A stretch of DNA of 64,000 bases, taken from contig NC_057793.1 of the NCBI RefSeq assembly GCF_014905175.1, forward strand, positions 10,354,001 through 10,418,000, in the 5' to 3' direction. The DNA comes from Aphidius gifuensis (taxonomy: Eukaryota; Arthropoda; Insecta; Hymenoptera; Braconidae). The position numbers were made by a program, and so were the translations under genes. Below, piece after piece: positions 61,562 through 64,000 of this stretch. The notes below the pieces were generated by a model. The model searched no databases. It saw only the letters and a list, made by a program, of their open reading frames with translations, and had not been told where the DNA came from. Every line of letters starts with the position of its first letter. Position 1 is the first letter of the stretch.

Positions 61562-62062
61562 GTGGATAATAACTCTAAATATGGCGGTCCGAAAAAAATC
61601 ACAAGATGACGCGAACAATGACTAGTAAAAAAATCAAGCTAGAGACTTCGTGTTAGGCTTAAAAAATGCGTTCTTGAAAACTCTATCGCCCGCATCATGG
61701 ACTTTTTCTGCTCCGAACAATAGTTTTTGAAGCAGAAAATAAAAACCTTAAAATTTGAAAAAAAAGACATATTTTTTTTTTCCTCAAAAAGTATGGATCA
61801 CAGAACAAAAATAGACGTAGCCGTACCGTTTTCTCGTTTTTAAAAAATTTAGTATTATTGTTACTTCAGGATCTATAATTTATATGTCAATATGACAGCA
61901 CGTAAACTGAATAACTAAATTATTAAAATTATTATTAAAAATTTTTATTTTACTGAAGTGAACAACTTGTCACAAGTTATTGAATATTGTTTATAAAATA
62001 CAAGGTTAGATTTATTATGTCTAAACCTAAAAAATGCGTGCGCACAAATAAAACAATATATA
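61562..62062. repeat. Dispersed repeat, copy 2, and AT-rich DNA
   Basis: 61570-61815 repeats the block around AACTCTATCGCCCGCATCAT and ATATGGCGGTCCGAAAAAA, which also occur at 60347 and 63530. From 61830 to 62062 the sequence is AT-rich without features. Confidence 0.6.
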
Positions 62063-62064
62063 TA

Positions 62065-62381
62065 CCCTGGTAGAAATATTTCTCCAATTTTTTCCAACTT
62101 TCTCCGCTTTTTTTCAAACTTTCTCCACTTTTTTACAAAAATGACCCATGGTTGGAAAAAAGTTGGAAAGAAGTTGGAAAAAAGTTTGAGTAAATTTTTG
62201 GTTGAAGAAAGGTTGGAGAAAAGTTGGAAAAAAGTTGGAGTACATTTCAGGTTGGAGAAATGGCGGAAAAAAGTTGGAGAAATTTGTCCGCCATTTCTCC
62301 AACCATGGGTCATTTTCGTAAAAAGGTGGAGAAATGGCAGAGAAAAGTTGGAAAAAAGTTGGAGAAATATTTCTACCAGGG
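62065..62381. mobile_element. Foldback MITE, CCCTGGTAGAAATATTTC termini (317 bp)
   Basis: CCCTGGTAGAAATATTTCTC at the left is mirrored exactly by GAGAAATATTTCTACCAGGG at the right, with TA outside. The inside is built of AGTTGGAAAAA and GGTGGAGAAATGG words, with ATGACCCATGGTTGG at 62140 and its complement CCAACCATGGGTCAT near 62300. Almost the whole element can fold on itself. Apparent ORFs across it are by-products of these words. Confidence 0.87.
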
Positions 62382-62383
62382 TA

Positions 62384-62557
62384 TACAGCTTCACACATGA
62401 AGACTAGAGGACAGTAGAGTCAACTTGGGTCCTCTAATCTTCATGGCCTCGCGGCTGCCTCGCAGGTAAATGGGTCCCCAAATCTCGCATATTCTGACTT
62501 GCTGCTATCTTGCTGCGATAGTTAATCTCGCAAAACGAAGGCGAATTTCTACCAGGG
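62384..62557. mobile_element. Possible right end of another CCCTGGTAGAAAT element
   Basis: GAATTTCTACCAGGGG near 62543-62558 has the same terminal sequence as the 317-bp MITE, but no matching left end lies nearby. The stretch before it is comparatively GC-rich (GCCTCGCGGCTGCCTCGCAG) and contains TTGCTGCGATAGTTAATCTC. I read it as a solo or truncated end. Confidence 0.5.
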
Positions 62558-63221
62558 GCCATAATCGATCATTTTTTGATCGTAGTTATAATCTTGATAT
62601 GTTTTTGTCTGTGCGCGTGCTATTGTTGTTATATCAATTTTCTGAATTTAAACGCATCAATACAGAAATTGACCGCCATTAGTTGTAGCGTAATGATGTC
62701 CTTTTCTTTGTTCCTCCAAATTATTTATGAATATCGCAGCGACTCTTACAGTAGGTTTTGTATTTTTATTTTCATTTTTTCAATTTGGTTTATACAGTTT
62801 AATAATTTTATATATATTTTTATTTTTCATAGATTTAGGATTCGTCTGGTATGTGATTGTCATGGATTTTCTTTTAACGTCTTTTTTATATCGACAATTA
62901 TTGCTGTGTCGGACCACGGCCCAGAGATGTTTGCGAGTTATTTACAAAATACCCAAAATACTTGTTGCTGTCGTCAGCCGTTATTACTATCTTTTATTAC
63001 TATCTTATCACTATGTAATAATGAAAAAGATTATATAACAATGGGTTTTTCTCTTTTCAATGCCATAGTTGCTTCCGCAAAGTTTGATATGAAATTTCGG
63101 TGCAGGAATCTCGATTTTATGAAAATTGTAAGATCGGTATTCTTTTTTTTCTTTCGAAATTCACATCGGGCTAGGCACATTCTATAGTCTAGCAGCGGAA
63201 AGCGAAAGTGCCACAAAGTAT

Positions 63222-63428
63222 ATGGCCATATTGGGATCAGGTCGGGGGATTTTGTTCCTTCTGGCTTTCGAGCACAACAGAATTGTGGAAGCAAGAAACG
63301 CACTGAACGAGGCTAAAGTGAAAATTAATTTGTTAAGTCGTAAAATACAAATTAGAGATGAAGAAACGAAATTAGCAAATGATAAACTCGACGAAATGCT
63401 GTTGAATTATTCTTCAAACAATTATTAA
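63222..63428 (+). other. Unclassified 68-codon ORF, possible exon remnant
   Basis: The frame reads MAILGSGRGILFLLAFEHNR and continues EARNALNEAKVKINLLSRKI with a heptad-like, helix-forming composition and a stop at 63426. It stands out from the surrounding low-complexity ORFs but has no recognised domain, no clear splice sites and no neighbouring exon. It may be chance or repeat-derived. Confidence 0.25.
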
Positions 63429-63429
63429 A

Positions 63430-64000
63430 AAAATAACGAGACGAAGTCAAAAATTTTTTGAAAAGCTTTAGATCTTTTGAAGACGCTTTTTTTAAGCCTA
63501 ATACGAAGTCTCCATGTTAAAAATAACTCCAAATATGGCGGTCCGAAAAAATAAAAAAAATGGCGCTCTATTTTATCTTGTGACAAAATTAAGAATAGTT
63601 ATCTCTTGATTGGAATTGAAAGTTATCGACCAATGGCTGAAAAAAATATGTGACTGACCTGTTAATTTTTTTGGCTACATTAATTGCTCAGAAATTAACA
63701 GGTAAAACACACCGATTCCTTAGCCATTCACCAGCAGTAATAACTTTCAATTGAGCCTATAATACAATGTTTCTATCTTCAGTATCCTGAAAGTTATAGT
63801 ATTTTTAATTAATTTTTTAACAATTTTGAAAAATTAGGCAATAAATAACTCAACGTAGAATTGGATTAAAAACTTTGTAATCGGCTCTCGTTTTGCGTCT
63901 CAAAAAACTCTATCGCCCGCATTGTGGGTTCTTTCTGCTATCTCCAATATTTTTTGAGAAAAAAAAAAAATAAACATAAAAATTTATTTTTGAATAATTT
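63430..64000. repeat. Dispersed repeat, copy 3 (partial)
   Basis: AATACGAAGTCTCCATGTTA, AACTCCAAATATGGCGGTCC and, at 63902, ACTCTATCGCCCGCATTGTG match the copies at 59885 and 61562 in the same order but with different spacing. This copy provides the site without the MITE found at 60551. Confidence 0.6.

Noticed and set aside
61945..62398. Overlapping ORFs rich in SPTFFQLFSN peptides
   Set aside because: They are produced by the short words of the 317-bp foldback element on both strands, not by a gene.
62576..63187. 203-codon plus-strand ORF rich in Phe/Ile
   Set aside because: Low-complexity composition and no domain. Another overlapping frame is similarly open, so it is likely chance.

Overview
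This window is eukaryotic nuclear DNA, very AT-rich and sparse in genes. It has spliced genes with GT-AG introns, insect-type 5S rRNA genes, Jockey-like non-LTR retrotransposons, Copia debris and many small inverted-repeat DNA elements. The 5S sequence and the mix of elements point to an insect. A hymenopteran, perhaps a parasitoid wasp, is my best guess, but that is inference and no gene here proves it.

Layout. (1) 1-1766: minus-strand ORF running off the left edge, with a 21-residue tandem repeat followed by a cysteine-rich block like DUF6570 / Helitron-associated proteins. (2) 1767-5039: AT-rich spacer with a ~280-bp tandem repeat. (3) 5040-5742: two-exon minus-strand gene for a charged, coiled-coil-like protein. 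(4) 7.4-12.7 kb: first 5S-derived cluster, holding two 5S genes, Copia remnants and broken non-LTR elements. (5) 13932-15541: four-exon plus-strand gene for an unrecognised secreted, helix-rich protein of 407 aa. (6) 15.8-19.2 kb: second 5S cluster, with nested MITEs carrying tRNA-like sequence. (7) 19.2-39.7 kb: a 20-kb AT-rich desert with microsatellites, a TTAA-flanked MITE and a 97-bp micro-MITE. (8) 39.7-51.3 kb: third and richest 5S cluster. It contains an apparently intact two-ORF Jockey-like retrotransposon sitting inside a 5S gene, a 5'-truncated sister copy in another 5S gene at the same nucleotide, a second decayed non-LTR element and inverted 5S pairs. (9) 51.3-64 kb: AT-rich spacer, more MITEs and a dispersed repeat.

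The most notable content is a set of linked 5S-centred mobile DNAs. One Jockey-like family enters 5S genes after nt 39-40 and makes a 9-bp target duplication. A second non-LTR family has poly(A) ends that join 5S sequence at about nt 91. Many 5S genes form inverted pairs around a ~350-bp spacer that carries a dead reverse-transcriptase fragment, and that spacer occurs in both orientations. A separate group of MITEs shares CCC(A/T/G)GGTAG-type or CCCGAGTGG termini and 2-bp target duplications; their interiors differ and some contain tRNA-like (Pol III) sequence.
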